Positions 39,108 to 47,972 are shown, numbered from the stretch's first letter. The stretch is 60,515 nt of DNA from Terriglobia bacterium (GCA_020072785.1 JAIQGG010000010.1:1-60515); one strand, 5' to 3'. Notes: generated from the letters alone by a model not told the origin. Numbers and translations are program-made.

Positions 39108-40979
39108 ATGTCGCGCATACGCATATTGCCGGAGGCAGTAGCGAACAAGATCGCCGCGGGCGAGGTCATCGAGCGCCCGGCATCCGTCGTCAAGGAGCTG
39201 CTGGAGAACGCGCTGGACGCCGGCGCCAAGACCATCCGCATTGAGGTCGAAGCCGGCGGCAAGCGCATGATCCGCGTCATCGACGAGGGCCACGGCATGA
39301 TGCACGACGACGCCCTGCTGGCCTTCGAGCGCCACGCCACCAGCAAGCTGCGCACCGCCGACGATCTGCTCTCCATCTCCACCCTCGGCTTTCGCGGCGA
39401 AGCCCTGCCCACCATCGCCGCGGTCTCCGTCAGCGTGGCCGACATCTTCTACTGCGTGCCGGCGCGCCGCAAGTTCCTGAAGTCGGATTCGACCGAGCTG
39501 GGGCACATCGCCTCGCTCGTCACCCATTACGCCCTGGCTAATCCCGAGCGCCACTTCGTTCTGACAACGCCCACGCAGGAGATCGTCAACTGCCCTCCGG
39601 CGGAGCGGCTCTCCGACCGCGTCTACCAGCTCTTCGGCCGCCAGGCCCTCGACGAACTGGTGGAGATTCCGGCGGCCTCCGCGCCCTTCCGCGCCGCGAT
39701 CACCGAGCCGGCGCTGGAAGCCGGCGAGGAAGCCGCCACGCTCACCGCCACCGGCTTCACCTCGCGCCCCGAAGTGCAGCGCCCCAACCGCAACGGCATC
39801 TACATCTTTGTGAACCGCCGCCTGGTGCGCGACCGCCTGATCCTGCACGCCATTCACGAGGCCTATCGCAACATCCTGCCGCCCGCGGTTTTTCCCGCCG
39901 TGCTGCTGTTCCTCGAGATGCCTTACGACGAGGTGGACGTGAACGTGCACCCGGCCAAGGTCGAGGTGCGCTTTCGCCATCCGCAGTTCGTGCACGATTT
40001 CACCCGCGACGCCATCCGCCAGGCGCTCACCAAAGCGCGCTCCATCGCCAGCTTCGCCGCGGCCGCCGGCGTGCCCGGTGTGACCCACGGTGCGCCGCAG
40101 GGCGCCGCTGCTTCGGAAGGCGCGCTGCCAGGCCCGCCGCGCGCCATCATTCCACCCATCGGGGAGCTTGGCGTCGGCACCGGCATCGGCTCCGATGGCG
40201 GCACCGGTGCCGGCTCGGACGGCGGCTACGGCGCATTCGACCTGACCGCCGCGCCGCTGCCGCCCGTCGAGCAGCGCTTCTCCTTCGAGCCCGGCACGGC
40301 GTTTCCTGATGCCCCGCGCGTCACCCCGGTGATGGACTGGCCCGGCACCGCCGCCGCGGCCTACGGCGACGCCCCGGCCTCGCTGCCCAGCCCCGGCCAG
40401 ATCGCCGACCTCAAGCCGCTCGGCCAGGTCAGCTCCAGCTTTATCGTCGCGGTCAACGCTCAGGGCCTGTGGCTCATCGACCAGCACGTGGCCCACGAGC
40501 GCGTGCTCTTCGAGCAGCACCTGGAAGCGCGCCGCGCCGGCAAAGTGGAATGCCAGCGCATGCTCGTGCCCCTTGTGGTAGAACTGGCTCCGCGCCAGGT
40601 GGTGGTCTTCGAAAAAATCGCCGAGGAGCTCAACGCCAACGGCTTCGAGGTCGAGCCCATGGGCCCGCGCAGCGTGGCCATCCAGGCGGTGCCCGCGGGC
40701 ATCGCCGCCGCCGACGCCGAGCAGCTGCTCACGGAAATTCTCGACGGCCTCGAGCGCGAAAACGCGGCCATCTCCATCGCCACCCTGCAGGCCAAAATTG
40801 CGGCCTCGGCGGCGTGCCACGCAGCCATTAAAGTGAACATGCCGCTGGACCAGACCAAGATGGAGTGGCTGCTCGCGGAGCTGGCCCGCACCGACGCCCC
40901 GATGAGCTGCCCGCACGGCCGCCCGGTGGTCCTGCGTTATTCGCTGAAGGAGATTGAGCGCGCGTTCCATAGAATTTAA
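39108..40979 (+). CDS. mutL: DNA mismatch repair protein MutL with a shortened ATPase domain
   Basis: 623 residues. GHKL ATPase motifs: IAAGEVIERPASVVKELLENALDAGA, IDEGHGMMHDD and GFRGEAL, then PARRKFL, VNRRLVRDR and VDVNVHPAKVEVRF. A linker with Gly/Pro leads to the C-terminal dimerisation domain (GQVSSSFIVAVNAQGLWLIDQHVAHERVLFEQ) with ACHAAIK and CPHGRPV near the end. Odd: after GFRGEALPTIAAVS (about residue 104) the sequence jumps straight to DIFYCVPARRKFL. About 45 residues normally between these blocks, including the GT of the fourth ATPase motif, are missing in frame. Co-directional with fabI. Confidence 0.93.
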   Translation: MSRIRILPEAVANKIAAGEVIERPASVVKELLENALDAGAKTIRIEVEAGGKRMIRVIDEGHGMMHDDALLAFERHATSKLRTADDLLSISTLGFRGEALPTIAAVSVSVADIFYCVPARRKFLKSDSTELGHIASLVTHYALANPERHFVLTTPTQEIVNCPPAERLSDRVYQLFGRQALDELVEIPAASAPFRAAITEPALEAGEEAATLTATGFTSRPEVQRPNRNGIYIFVNRRLVRDRLILHAIHEAYRNILPPAVFPAVLLFLEMPYDEVDVNVHPAKVEVRFRHPQFVHDFTRDAIRQALTKARSIASFAAAAGVPGVTHGAPQGAAASEGALPGPPRAIIPPIGELGVGTGIGSDGGTGAGSDGGYGAFDLTAAPLPPVEQRFSFEPGTAFPDAPRVTPVMDWPGTAAAAYGDAPASLPSPGQIADLKPLGQVSSSFIVAVNAQGLWLIDQHVAHERVLFEQHLEARRAGKVECQRMLVPLVVELAPRQVVVFEKIAEELNANGFEVEPMGPRSVAIQAVPAGIAAADAEQLLTEILDGLERENAAISIATLQAKIAASAACHAAIKVNMPLDQTKMEWLLAELARTDAPMSCPHGRPVVLRYSLKEIERAFHRI

Positions 40980-41027
40980 CTCTTTAGTAATTGGGCGGGA
41001 AGCAGCCCGCCCTCTGGGGGAAGCGGA

Positions 41028-41792
41028 ATGACGGATACCAAGAAGACCGCGGTTGTTTTCGGGCTGGCCAACAAGCGCAGCATCGCCTGGGCCATCGCCC
41101 AGAAACTCCACGCCGACGGCTGGCAGCTCGCCATCACCTACATGAACGAGCGCCTGGAGATGGAGGCGCGCGACCTCATCGCCGAGCTCCCCGGCGCCGC
41201 GGGCTTCATGTGCGACGTCTCCAGCGACGAGCAGATCACGCAGCTCTTCGCCAAGCTCAAGGAGCGCTACGGCGTGCTGCACGGCCTGGTGCACAGCGTG
41301 GCCTTCGCCCCGGAAGCCGACCTCAAGGGCGCGTTCGTGGACACCTCGCGCGAGGGCTTCCGCATCGCCCACGACATCAGCGTCTATTCCCTGGTGGCGG
41401 TGACACGCGGCGCGGCTCCGCTGATGACTGCGGGCGGCAGCGTCATCACCATGACCTACTATGGCGCGGAAAAAGTCGTCCCGCGCTACAACGTCATGGG
41501 CGTGGCCAAGGCCGCACTGGAAGCCACCGTGCGCTACCTGGCCAACGACCTCGGCCCCAAAAACATCCGCGTCAACGCCATCTCTGCCGGGCCCATCAAG
41601 ACCCTGGCCTCCCGCGGCATCTCCGGCTTCGGCGAAATGCTCCGCGCCCAGGCCGAGCGCGCCCCGCTCAAGCGCAACGTCGAGCCCAGCGAGGTCGGCG
41701 CCGCAGCCAGCTTCCTGCTCTCCGACGGCGGCTCGGGCATCACCGGCGAAACGCTGTACGTGGATTGCGGCTCGAACATCGTGGCCTACTGA
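41028..41792 (+). CDS. fabI: Enoyl-[acyl-carrier-protein] reductase (NADH)
   Basis: 254 residues, SDR fold. N-terminal GLANKRSIAWAIAQKLHADG replaces the classical GxxxGxG, as in FabI, and the active site is YYGAEKVVPRYNVMGVAKAALE (Tyr, Met, Lys). It completes each round of fatty-acid elongation in the cytoplasm. It ends ISGEIL-like ITGETLYVDCGSNI. cmk follows after 23 nt. Confidence 0.96.
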   Translation: MTDTKKTAVVFGLANKRSIAWAIAQKLHADGWQLAITYMNERLEMEARDLIAELPGAAGFMCDVSSDEQITQLFAKLKERYGVLHGLVHSVAFAPEADLKGAFVDTSREGFRIAHDISVYSLVAVTRGAAPLMTAGGSVITMTYYGAEKVVPRYNVMGVAKAALEATVRYLANDLGPKNIRVNAISAGPIKTLASRGISGFGEMLRAQAERAPLKRNVEPSEVGAAASFLLSDGGSGITGETLYVDCGSNIVAY

Positions 41793-41815
41793 ACGACGAT
41801 TTCACCAGCCGCTTC

Positions 41816-42538
41816 ATGGCCAAACTCACCATCGCGATTGACGGCCCGGCGGGCTCGGGCAAGAGCAGCGTGGCGCGGCGCGTCGCTGAGCTGCTCGGGT
41901 ATCTGTATCTGGACAGCGGCGCGATGTACCGCGCCCTGGCGCTGAAGGCCCTCGAGCGCGGCGTGCCTCTGGAAGACGAGGCGCAACTCGACGCCCTGGC
42001 GCGGGAGACGCACGTCGAGCTGCGCGCGCCCTCGGCGGAGCAGATCGCCGCGGGAGTGAAGAACCGCGTCTTTCTCGACGGCCGCGAAGTGACCGCGGAG
42101 ATCCGCACGGACCAGGTGGCCCAGGCCGCCTCGCGCCTGGCGACCATCGCCGGCGTGCGCGCCGTGCTGGTCGCCGAGCAGCAGCGCGCCGGCGCCGGCG
42201 GCGGCGTGGTCATGGAAGGCCGCGACATCGGCACCGTCGTCTTCCCCCGCGCCGAGCTGAAGATTTTCCTGGACGCCTCGCCGGAAGTGCGCGCCGAGCG
42301 CCGCTGGAAAGAGCACCAGGAAAAGGGCGAAAGCATGCCGCTGGACGAGGTGCTCGAGGAAGTGCACGAGCGCGACCAGCGCGACCGCGAGCGCAAAGTT
42401 TCTCCGCTCCTGCGCGCCCCCGATGCCGTCTTCGTGGATAACACCGCCATGAACGCCGAAGAGACCGCGCGGCTCATCGTGCTGCTGGCCGCGGAACGCG
42501 CGAAAGAACCGGCTCGCGGCGCGGGGAGGGAAGCGTGA
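41816..42538 (+). CDS. cmk: Cytidylate kinase
   Basis: 240 residues from ATG 41816 (MAKLTIAIDGPAGSGKSSVARRVAE). Walker A GPAGSGKS at 9-16; YLYLDSGAMYRALALKAL, then GRDIGTVVFPRAELKIFLDASPEVRAERRW (LID). Phosphorylates CMP/dCMP. Its stop overlaps the next gene's ATG (TGATG). Confidence 0.96.
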   Translation: MAKLTIAIDGPAGSGKSSVARRVAELLGYLYLDSGAMYRALALKALERGVPLEDEAQLDALARETHVELRAPSAEQIAAGVKNRVFLDGREVTAEIRTDQVAQAASRLATIAGVRAVLVAEQQRAGAGGGVVMEGRDIGTVVFPRAELKIFLDASPEVRAERRWKEHQEKGESMPLDEVLEEVHERDQRDRERKVSPLLRAPDAVFVDNTAMNAEETARLIVLLAAERAKEPARGAGREA

Positions 42539-44367
42539 TGCGCATTCTGCTGATTCTGGTGCTGGTGATTGCCGGCGGGCTGCTGGCCCTGCCGCGCGCG
42601 GTGATGGCGCAAGCCAGGAGCGCCGCGGACGCGCCGCAGGAAGCCGCGCGCAAATTCCGCGTGTATCTCGAGGACGACTGGAAGCGCTGGATGGCCGAGG
42701 CTCCGGAGATAGCCACCGAGGTGGGCTTTCCCGGGCAGAACCGCCGCTGGACCGACGATTCCCCGGAAGGCATCGCGCGGCGCAAGCGCCTGCTGGATGA
42801 CAGCCTGGCCCGGCTGCAGGCCATTTCGCGCACAGCCCTGCCGGAAAGCGAGCGCCTGAACTACGACCTCTACCGCCAGCTTCTGGAGGCCGCGGAAGAG
42901 GGGCAGCAGTACGGCGACGATCCCATGCCCTTCCAGAGCGTGGCGCAGTGCAATCTGTGGATGCCGGTGAACCAGATGGAGAGCATCGGGGCACGGGCTG
43001 CCAGCACGCTGGCCCTCACGCCGCACCAGACGGTGGCCGACTACGAGGACATCCTGGCGCGGCTGGAAGCGCTGCCCCGCGCAGTCGAGCAGACCCAGGC
43101 CCTGCTGCAAGAGGGCCTGAAGCGCGGCTACACCCCGCCGCGTGTGCCGCTGCGCGATCTGCCGAAGCAGGTTGCCGATCTCGTTCCCGCCGATCCGCTG
43201 GCCAGCGCGCTGCTCGCGCCCTTCACGCAGTTTCCGGCGGGATTTCCGGAGCCCGAGCGGGCGCGGCTCACCGAGCGCGCGAAGACGGTTTACACGAGCG
43301 GCGTCGCCCCGGCCTTCCGCAAGCTGCATGACTATCTCGCGGAGACGTATCTCCCGGCGTGCCGCGAAAGCATCGCGGCCACCGCGCTCCCCGACGGCCA
43401 GGCCGCCTATGCCTTCCGCGTGCGCTGGCAGACCACCACGAATCTGACGCCGCAGCAGATCCACGCCATCGGCCTCGCCGAAGTGCAGCGCATCCGCGCG
43501 GAGATGGACCAGGTCATCGCCGCCTCCGGCTTCCGGGGCAGCTTCCACGACTTCACGGAATTCCTGCGCACCGACCCGCGCTTTTTTTACGATAAGCCGG
43601 AAGATCTCGTCAACGGCTACCGCATCATCGCCAAGAAGATCGATCCGCAGCTCGCGCCGCTCTTCGGCAAGCTGCCGCGGCTGCCCTACGGCGTCACGCC
43701 CATTCCGGCCTTCAAGGCGCCCTCGCAGACGACGGCGTATTACCAGCCGGGCGCGCCGCAGGCCGGCCGCGCGGGCCAGTTTTTCGTGAACACCTACAAG
43801 CTCGAGGCCCGCCCCAAGTGGGAGATGGAAGCGCTCTCCATGCACGAGTCCGTCCCGGGGCACCATCTGCAGATCGCCCTGGCGCAGGAGCTCGAAAACG
43901 TTCCGGAATTCCGGCGGTACATCGGTTACTCGGCTTTTGTGGAAGGCTGGGGGCTCTATTCCGAAAGCCTGGGCGAGGAGATGGGCTTCTACAGCGATCC
44001 CTATTCCCAATTCGGGCAGCTCGCCTATGAAATGTGGCGCGCTGTGCGCCTGGTGGTGGATACCGGGATGCACTCCATGGGCTGGAGCCGCCAGCAGGCC
44101 ATCGATTATTTCCGCGACCACACTGGCAAGACCGATCAGGACGTCACCGTCGAAGTGGACCGCTACATCGTGTGGCCCGGCCAGGCCCTGGCCTACAAGC
44201 TCGGCCAGCTGAAGATCCGCGAGTTGCGCCACGAGGCTGAGACAAAGCTCGGCGCAAAGTTCGACATTCGCAAGTTTCATGATGCTGTGCTGGAAAATGG
44301 AGCGGTGCCGCTGAACGTGCTGGAAGCGCACATGAAGCAGTGGATGGACAAGCAAGCGACGCACTGA
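42538..44367 (+). CDS. DUF885-family exported zinc hydrolase
   Basis: 609 residues from ATG 42538, chosen over GTG 42535 because the ggaggg site is then 7 nt away. Signal peptide at 1-24 (ILLILVLVIAGGLLALPRAVMA), so periplasmic or membrane-attached. The family's zinc-binding HESVPGHHLQ motif is near residue 436, followed by Glu residues in VEGWGLYSESLGEE. DUF885 proteins resemble M3/M32 metallopeptidases; substrate not known. Translationally coupled to cmk. Confidence 0.88.
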   Translation: MRILLILVLVIAGGLLALPRAVMAQARSAADAPQEAARKFRVYLEDDWKRWMAEAPEIATEVGFPGQNRRWTDDSPEGIARRKRLLDDSLARLQAISRTALPESERLNYDLYRQLLEAAEEGQQYGDDPMPFQSVAQCNLWMPVNQMESIGARAASTLALTPHQTVADYEDILARLEALPRAVEQTQALLQEGLKRGYTPPRVPLRDLPKQVADLVPADPLASALLAPFTQFPAGFPEPERARLTERAKTVYTSGVAPAFRKLHDYLAETYLPACRESIAATALPDGQAAYAFRVRWQTTTNLTPQQIHAIGLAEVQRIRAEMDQVIAASGFRGSFHDFTEFLRTDPRFFYDKPEDLVNGYRIIAKKIDPQLAPLFGKLPRLPYGVTPIPAFKAPSQTTAYYQPGAPQAGRAGQFFVNTYKLEARPKWEMEALSMHESVPGHHLQIALAQELENVPEFRRYIGYSAFVEGWGLYSESLGEEMGFYSDPYSQFGQLAYEMWRAVRLVVDTGMHSMGWSRQQAIDYFRDHTGKTDQDVTVEVDRYIVWPGQALAYKLGQLKIRELRHEAETKLGAKFDIRKFHDAVLENGAVPLNVLEAHMKQWMDKQATH

Positions 44368-44472
44368 CGCCGCGCGAGTCTGCCCCGGCCGCCGAAAAAG
44401 TCCGGAGAGAGATTCCCCAGGGGCTGAAAAGTTTGCGGCGTAACAAACAGCAGGAGCCCGCCTAAACGGTCG

Positions 44473-45084
44473 TCAGATGAACACGGAGGCGTTTCCTTGC
44501 GCGTCGAAGTACATCGAAGGCAGCGCGAAGATTAGAAACGCCGTGAGCCACCACGGAATCATGCAGGCCAACGTACGACGACCGCCAGCACGCCAGCCTG
44601 AAACCAGTGCGGCTATGAAGCAAACCGATAGGCAAGTCAAACCCGTCCTGAATGGACAGGTGAGAACCCAGAATCCAGCCTCCGCCCCATCCGGCGTCAG
44701 GAAATATCCGTACGTGAGACCCGAACGTGGAACGAGCATTGTGAAAGCCTGCCTCTGCCAAAACCAGATTAAGAGAATGGCTACGAGAGCAGCCAGGAAA
44801 GGAAGAAGCGTTTTTGTGCGACGGAATACGACCTGATTGAGCCAGGTAGCGGAGACGAACAGCGCCACGCACCATCCCACCATGACGAAGGGCAATGTGT
44901 CCATCCCATATCGCTCACCAATGACCATCGTGACCCGAGTGGCGCAGAGCCCAACAACAAAGGGGAGGATAGTCGAAAGTGCGACTTGCATCGTTGCTGG
45001 TTTTTCTGGAACAGCCATCATATGCGGAAGGTCCTGGGATTGAGTTTTCGACCAACAGCGAGTTAAGACACCTAAGCCTAGCAT
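44473..45084 (-). CDS. Multi-pass membrane protein, unknown, in accessory island
   Basis: 203 residues if the ATG at 45084 is used; adjacent ATGs at 45021/45018 would remove 21-22 residues and neither has a good ribosome-binding site. Four to five hydrophobic segments (for example FVMVGWCVALFVSATWL and LLPFLAALVAILLIWFW). No family recognised. Its DNA is clearly less GC-rich than cmk or the DUF885 gene. Bounded on its right by palindromic element E1. Confidence 0.7.
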   Translation of the reverse strand: MLGLGVLTRCWSKTQSQDLPHMMAVPEKPATMQVALSTILPFVVGLCATRVTMVIGERYGMDTLPFVMVGWCVALFVSATWLNQVVFRRTKTLLPFLAALVAILLIWFWQRQAFTMLVPRSGLTYGYFLTPDGAEAGFWVLTCPFRTGLTCLSVCFIAALVSGWRAGGRRTLACMIPWWLTAFLIFALPSMYFDAQGNASVFI

Positions 45085-45104
45085 CCGGAGATAACTTTCC
45101 CAAC

Positions 45105-45172
45105 GCCCAATTAACGCTGCTAACCGGACATCTGGGGTACTGGAACGGCAGATGTCCGGTAATCCGACTACT
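45105..45172. repeat. Boundary palindrome E1 (cassette-like repeat)
   Basis: Perfect 12-bp inverted repeat, 45123-45134 with 45149-45160 (ACCGGACATCTG and its complement), 14-base loop. Flanks AATTAACGC on the left and CCGACTAC on the right match E2-E4. A second CGGACATCTG lies at 45231, at the end of the next gene. Confidence 0.8.
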
Positions 45173-45223
45173 CAGGAGTTATCCATTCGGTGTGCTATAA
45201 ACAGACGACTTCAGTCACCTACC

Positions 45224-46066
45224 TCATTTTCGGACATCTGTTGGAACAACATCTTCTTTGTGGTCGATTATCAAGTACAGGACATTGTTCTCGAATCGTC
45301 CGGCCATCCTCTGATCATCACCACTGAAGTAGGTTACGCGTGCGGTTACGTTAACTTCGCCAAACGCTTTTTGAATCCTCTCGACCATGCGCTTCGCAGC
45401 CGGTGTGCCAGGTGCAAGAGTGCCGATCTCAATACCTTGATCGCGAGTCATCCTTGACCTATTCGGGCCGAAGGTCTGCCACTTGGCGGATTTGAACGCG
45501 ACGGTGAAGTCGTCCGCATAGTCGCCACTCTCGCTATCCAACATTTGAGAGTAAATTGAAATAGGATTTGGTTCATCTCCCAAGATCCTCGCGAGCTTGG
45601 CTTGTTGCTCCGTCGTCAGATGACGCGGTTTCATTTTGTTTTCCAGACGTGCCCGGGCTAACCTTTCACTTTCAGCTTTCTGATTTGCTTGTGCGGCACT
45701 ATTTCCAGCGGATGCTATCTGAGCCTCGAATCCTTTCGCAAGGGCTTCACCTTGTGCCGCTCGATCATTTGCTTTAGCCGCATGTTGATTCGCAACCGCT
45801 GCCTGCTGGGTCAGCGCTGCTATTTCACCGTTAGCTATAGTCTCAAGGTGCCTCGATAACGCGAAAATTCCGCCATCGGCTAGTAGTTCGCCAGCGACAC
45901 CGATAATCACAAACATTTCGAAGACTTTAACCCACCGCTTGAGGTTTTCGCGATACTCGCCGACAAGACCGATAACGAGAAGCACACCGAACAGCAGTAG
46001 AAGTATTTCGGACACACCTAGCCAAGTTGATGTCGTGGATTTCGATAGCGAGGTTAGAACACCCAC
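45224..46066 (-). CDS. Membrane-anchored coiled-coil protein, unknown
   Basis: 280 residues from GTG 46066, which directly follows an in-frame stop. Two membrane helices (about 18-36 and 49-66), then a long Ala/Gln-rich coiled coil (about 85-145), then a globular C-terminal domain of about 120 residues (EPNPISIYSQMLDSESGDY...IIDHKEDVVPTDVRK). The family is not named here; similar architectures occur in genomic islands. Sits alone between E1 and E2. Confidence 0.75.
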   Translation of the reverse strand: MGVLTSLSKSTTSTWLGVSEILLLLFGVLLVIGLVGEYRENLKRWVKVFEMFVIIGVAGELLADGGIFALSRHLETIANGEIAALTQQAAVANQHAAKANDRAAQGEALAKGFEAQIASAGNSAAQANQKAESERLARARLENKMKPRHLTTEQQAKLARILGDEPNPISIYSQMLDSESGDYADDFTVAFKSAKWQTFGPNRSRMTRDQGIEIGTLAPGTPAAKRMVERIQKAFGEVNVTARVTYFSGDDQRMAGRFENNVLYLIIDHKEDVVPTDVRK

Positions 46067-46448
46067 CTATTTCATCTGGCCGTACGCGAGGTACAACTCT
46101 TGCGCCCGCTTGACGGCCTTCGTTCAACTTAACAGATTACTCGTGAAGCCTTTCGCCAGCAACCTTATGGCAGGCGTCGTATCGGCATTCTACAACTTGC
46201 ACCTGCAGCTTGGTGAGCCATGACTCCTGATTAACGCGCTAACCGGACAACTGGTTTTCACATGTCCGGTAAGCCAACTACACATCCAATTGGTGCGGGG
46301 CTTCGTCTATCCCCCTATAGACTTCACTGAGGGCACTCTCTATCCCGTAGTATGAAACGCCCGGAGAGAAACGAAATCAAGATTCCAACGCGGTAGATAT
46401 ACTAGCCGGTGATAGCATGTAGCTCCGGGGGGAAGAAGGTCCGATCCT
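46067..46448. other. Spacer holding boundary element E2
   Basis: About 380 bases between divergent genes. Contains E2 at 46221-46283; otherwise no convincing gene. Confidence 0.6.
46221..46283. repeat. Boundary palindrome E2 (cassette-like repeat)
   Basis: ACCGGACA (46242-46249) pairs with TGTCCGGT (46263-46270), and the stem continues outward GCT/AGC after one mismatch. Left flank CTCCTGATTAACGC and right flank AAGCCAACTAC are shared with E4 and E3. The similarity runs on to about 46310. Confidence 0.85.
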
Positions 46449-46814
46449 GTGTCGGAGAATAAGCTCAACCGAAGGTTGCAAGCCCTACAGCAGCGAGTAG
46501 ACCTCGTTCAGGCTCTCATGAGCTTCTTGAAGAAGCATCCGGCCATCGTTCCATACTGCACGTTGAAGCCGATGAGCACGGGGACAGGTCTGTACTTCGA
46601 GGAGAAGGGCTTCATCCGGCCAGTCTGGAACAACGGACCCACTCTGCGACTTGAGAGGTATATCGAGGATTGGGAAAACGACGGCGACCGGAGAATTGTG
46701 TCCGACAACATCTCTGCAATATCCCCGGATGACCTGGCACATCTTCTCAAAGAGGAGTTAAAGGTGGACCTTAGCAAGAAACCGGGTTGGGAAGAGGGCA
46801 ATGACGAGGACTAA
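46449..46814 (+). CDS. Small acidic hypothetical protein
   Basis: 121 residues from GTG 46449 (aagaaggt upstream). Predicted as mixed helix/strand with no membrane segment: an N-terminal amphipathic helix (LQALQQRVDLVQALMSFLKKH), a central region with RLERYIEDWENDGDRR, and an acidic end. I do not recognise it. It is the only plus-strand gene between E2 and E3. Confidence 0.65.
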   Translation: MSENKLNRRLQALQQRVDLVQALMSFLKKHPAIVPYCTLKPMSTGTGLYFEEKGFIRPVWNNGPTLRLERYIEDWENDGDRRIVSDNISAISPDDLAHLLKEELKVDLSKKPGWEEGNDED

Positions 46815-46840
46815 GATGGCAGGATTACCGTGTAAGTCCC

Positions 46841-46893
46841 CATTGACATGCTTATCGGATAAGTGGTTTTTACTTGTCCGATAAGCCAACTAC
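46841..46893. repeat. Boundary palindrome E3 (cassette-like repeat)
   Basis: 15-bp stem, 46850-46864 with 46872-46886, one G-U, 7-base loop. Compared with E2, the stem carries paired changes (ACCGGA to ATCGGA on the left with TCCGGT to TCCGAT on the right), so pairing is kept while sequence changes. Right flank GCCAACTAC is identical to E2. Confidence 0.85.
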
Positions 46894-46997
46894 GCGTCCA
46901 CTGAGAGGGGAGCTTCTTGCGACCAACCTCATCTATTTGACTGATCGGAGATTTCCAGCCTCTGCCCGTTGACTAGATGCAAATCAGCAAAACACGG

Positions 46998-47741
46998 TCA
47001 ATGCTTAACGATGAGGACTGTTACTCCCGGCGCGCTCTCCAGATCGTGTTTGAATTCCGCCTCGTCCCGTATCACTCCAATGTCGTACACAACGTAGAGT
47101 TGTCGGTCGTAACGATTGCTGTACATGCGGATGTCCGCGTTAATCTCATCCACGATGGCCTTCAGCTTCTCAGAAGTTTTGATGAGTTTGACCTCAAGGC
47201 AAAGTTTAAAGTCCGGAAAAACAAAATCTGGAATAGATTCCTTGCCAGAAGTCTTCACGCGGCCCGTTTCTCGGTCGTAGGACAGGCCCTTGGCCATGCC
47301 TCTACCAACAAGAAGCGTCTCTATGCTGTTTTGAATATCCACTTCCCTTTCGGGCGTGCCATACACAGCTTTGCGCAGATTGTCCCGTATAAAGGCTGTT
47401 AGCCTATGCGTTTCGTCTTCGGCATAACCGATCTCACCTTCTAGCGTCGACTTGAGTAGGAGAACGCTGGAATGCGCTTGGTCGAAGTAGCTTTTTTGCT
47501 GAATACCAATTGTGTCCCCATGGCCGGGTATCCTGCTCAGGTCGAAGCCGTAGATTTGGGGTCCTGCTGGTAGGAGAGGTACTGCTTCATTGGCCAAGTC
47601 ATTATACTTAGCAATGAAGGTCCTATAGCTACTGTACTTCCAAACGTCGTCAGGACGTGCCGAGCTAATGCTGTAACGCATCGCCTCAATGAGTGCGTTA
47701 ACCTTGCTTAGCAATCGCCGTAACTGTTCTTTTCGCTCCAT
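46998..47741 (-). CDS. Putative PD-(D/E)xK nuclease-fold protein
   Basis: 247 residues from ATG 47741. N-terminal helical half (about 1-115). The C-terminal half has IPDFVFPDFKLCLEVKLIK (about 165-183), i.e. a PD...D...ExK arrangement typical of restriction-endonuclease-like folds, followed by the helix LKAIVDEINADIRMYSNRY and a strand RQLYVVYDIG. That pattern is common to orphan nuclease-like proteins in defence islands. Activity is inference. Lies alone between E3 and E4. Confidence 0.7.
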   Translation of the reverse strand: MERKEQLRRLLSKVNALIEAMRYSISSARPDDVWKYSSYRTFIAKYNDLANEAVPLLPAGPQIYGFDLSRIPGHGDTIGIQQKSYFDQAHSSVLLLKSTLEGEIGYAEDETHRLTAFIRDNLRKAVYGTPEREVDIQNSIETLLVGRGMAKGLSYDRETGRVKTSGKESIPDFVFPDFKLCLEVKLIKTSEKLKAIVDEINADIRMYSNRYDRQLYVVYDIGVIRDEAEFKHDLESAPGVTVLIVKH

Positions 47742-47870
47742 TGCGTGTGCATCATATCAAGGCCATGAAGGCCCTTCCATTCAAGCGGAAGTCCTTGTTA
47801 CCAGGGAATACACCAGAACATGTCACGAGTTGAGCTTCAATCCATTACCCGGCTCAAATTCGATGCAAGC

Positions 47871-47930
47871 TAACTCCTGATAAACGCAGCATTAACCGGA
47901 CAAATGGAATTTTCAAAGCCGCGTCCGGGG
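47871..47930. repeat. Boundary palindrome E4, degenerate copy
   Basis: Left flank CTCCTGATAAACGC then TTAACCGGACA match E2 closely. The right arm is reduced: CCGGAC (47896-47901) pairs with GTCCGG (47923-47928), 6 bp. The conserved GCCAACTAC flank is missing, so this is probably a decayed end copy. Confidence 0.65.
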
Positions 47931-47972
47931 TGGCATAAACAGGGGGATGTATTCACTTACCCCGAAATTAAA

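Noticed and set aside
45105-47930. Classical integron attC sites or CRISPR repeats as the identity of E1-E4
   Set aside because: No consistent GTTRRRY/RYYYAAC pair could be placed, no integrase is present, and spacing (about 0.6-1.1 kb with genes inside) excludes CRISPR. The attC-like behaviour is reported as a finding, not as an identification.
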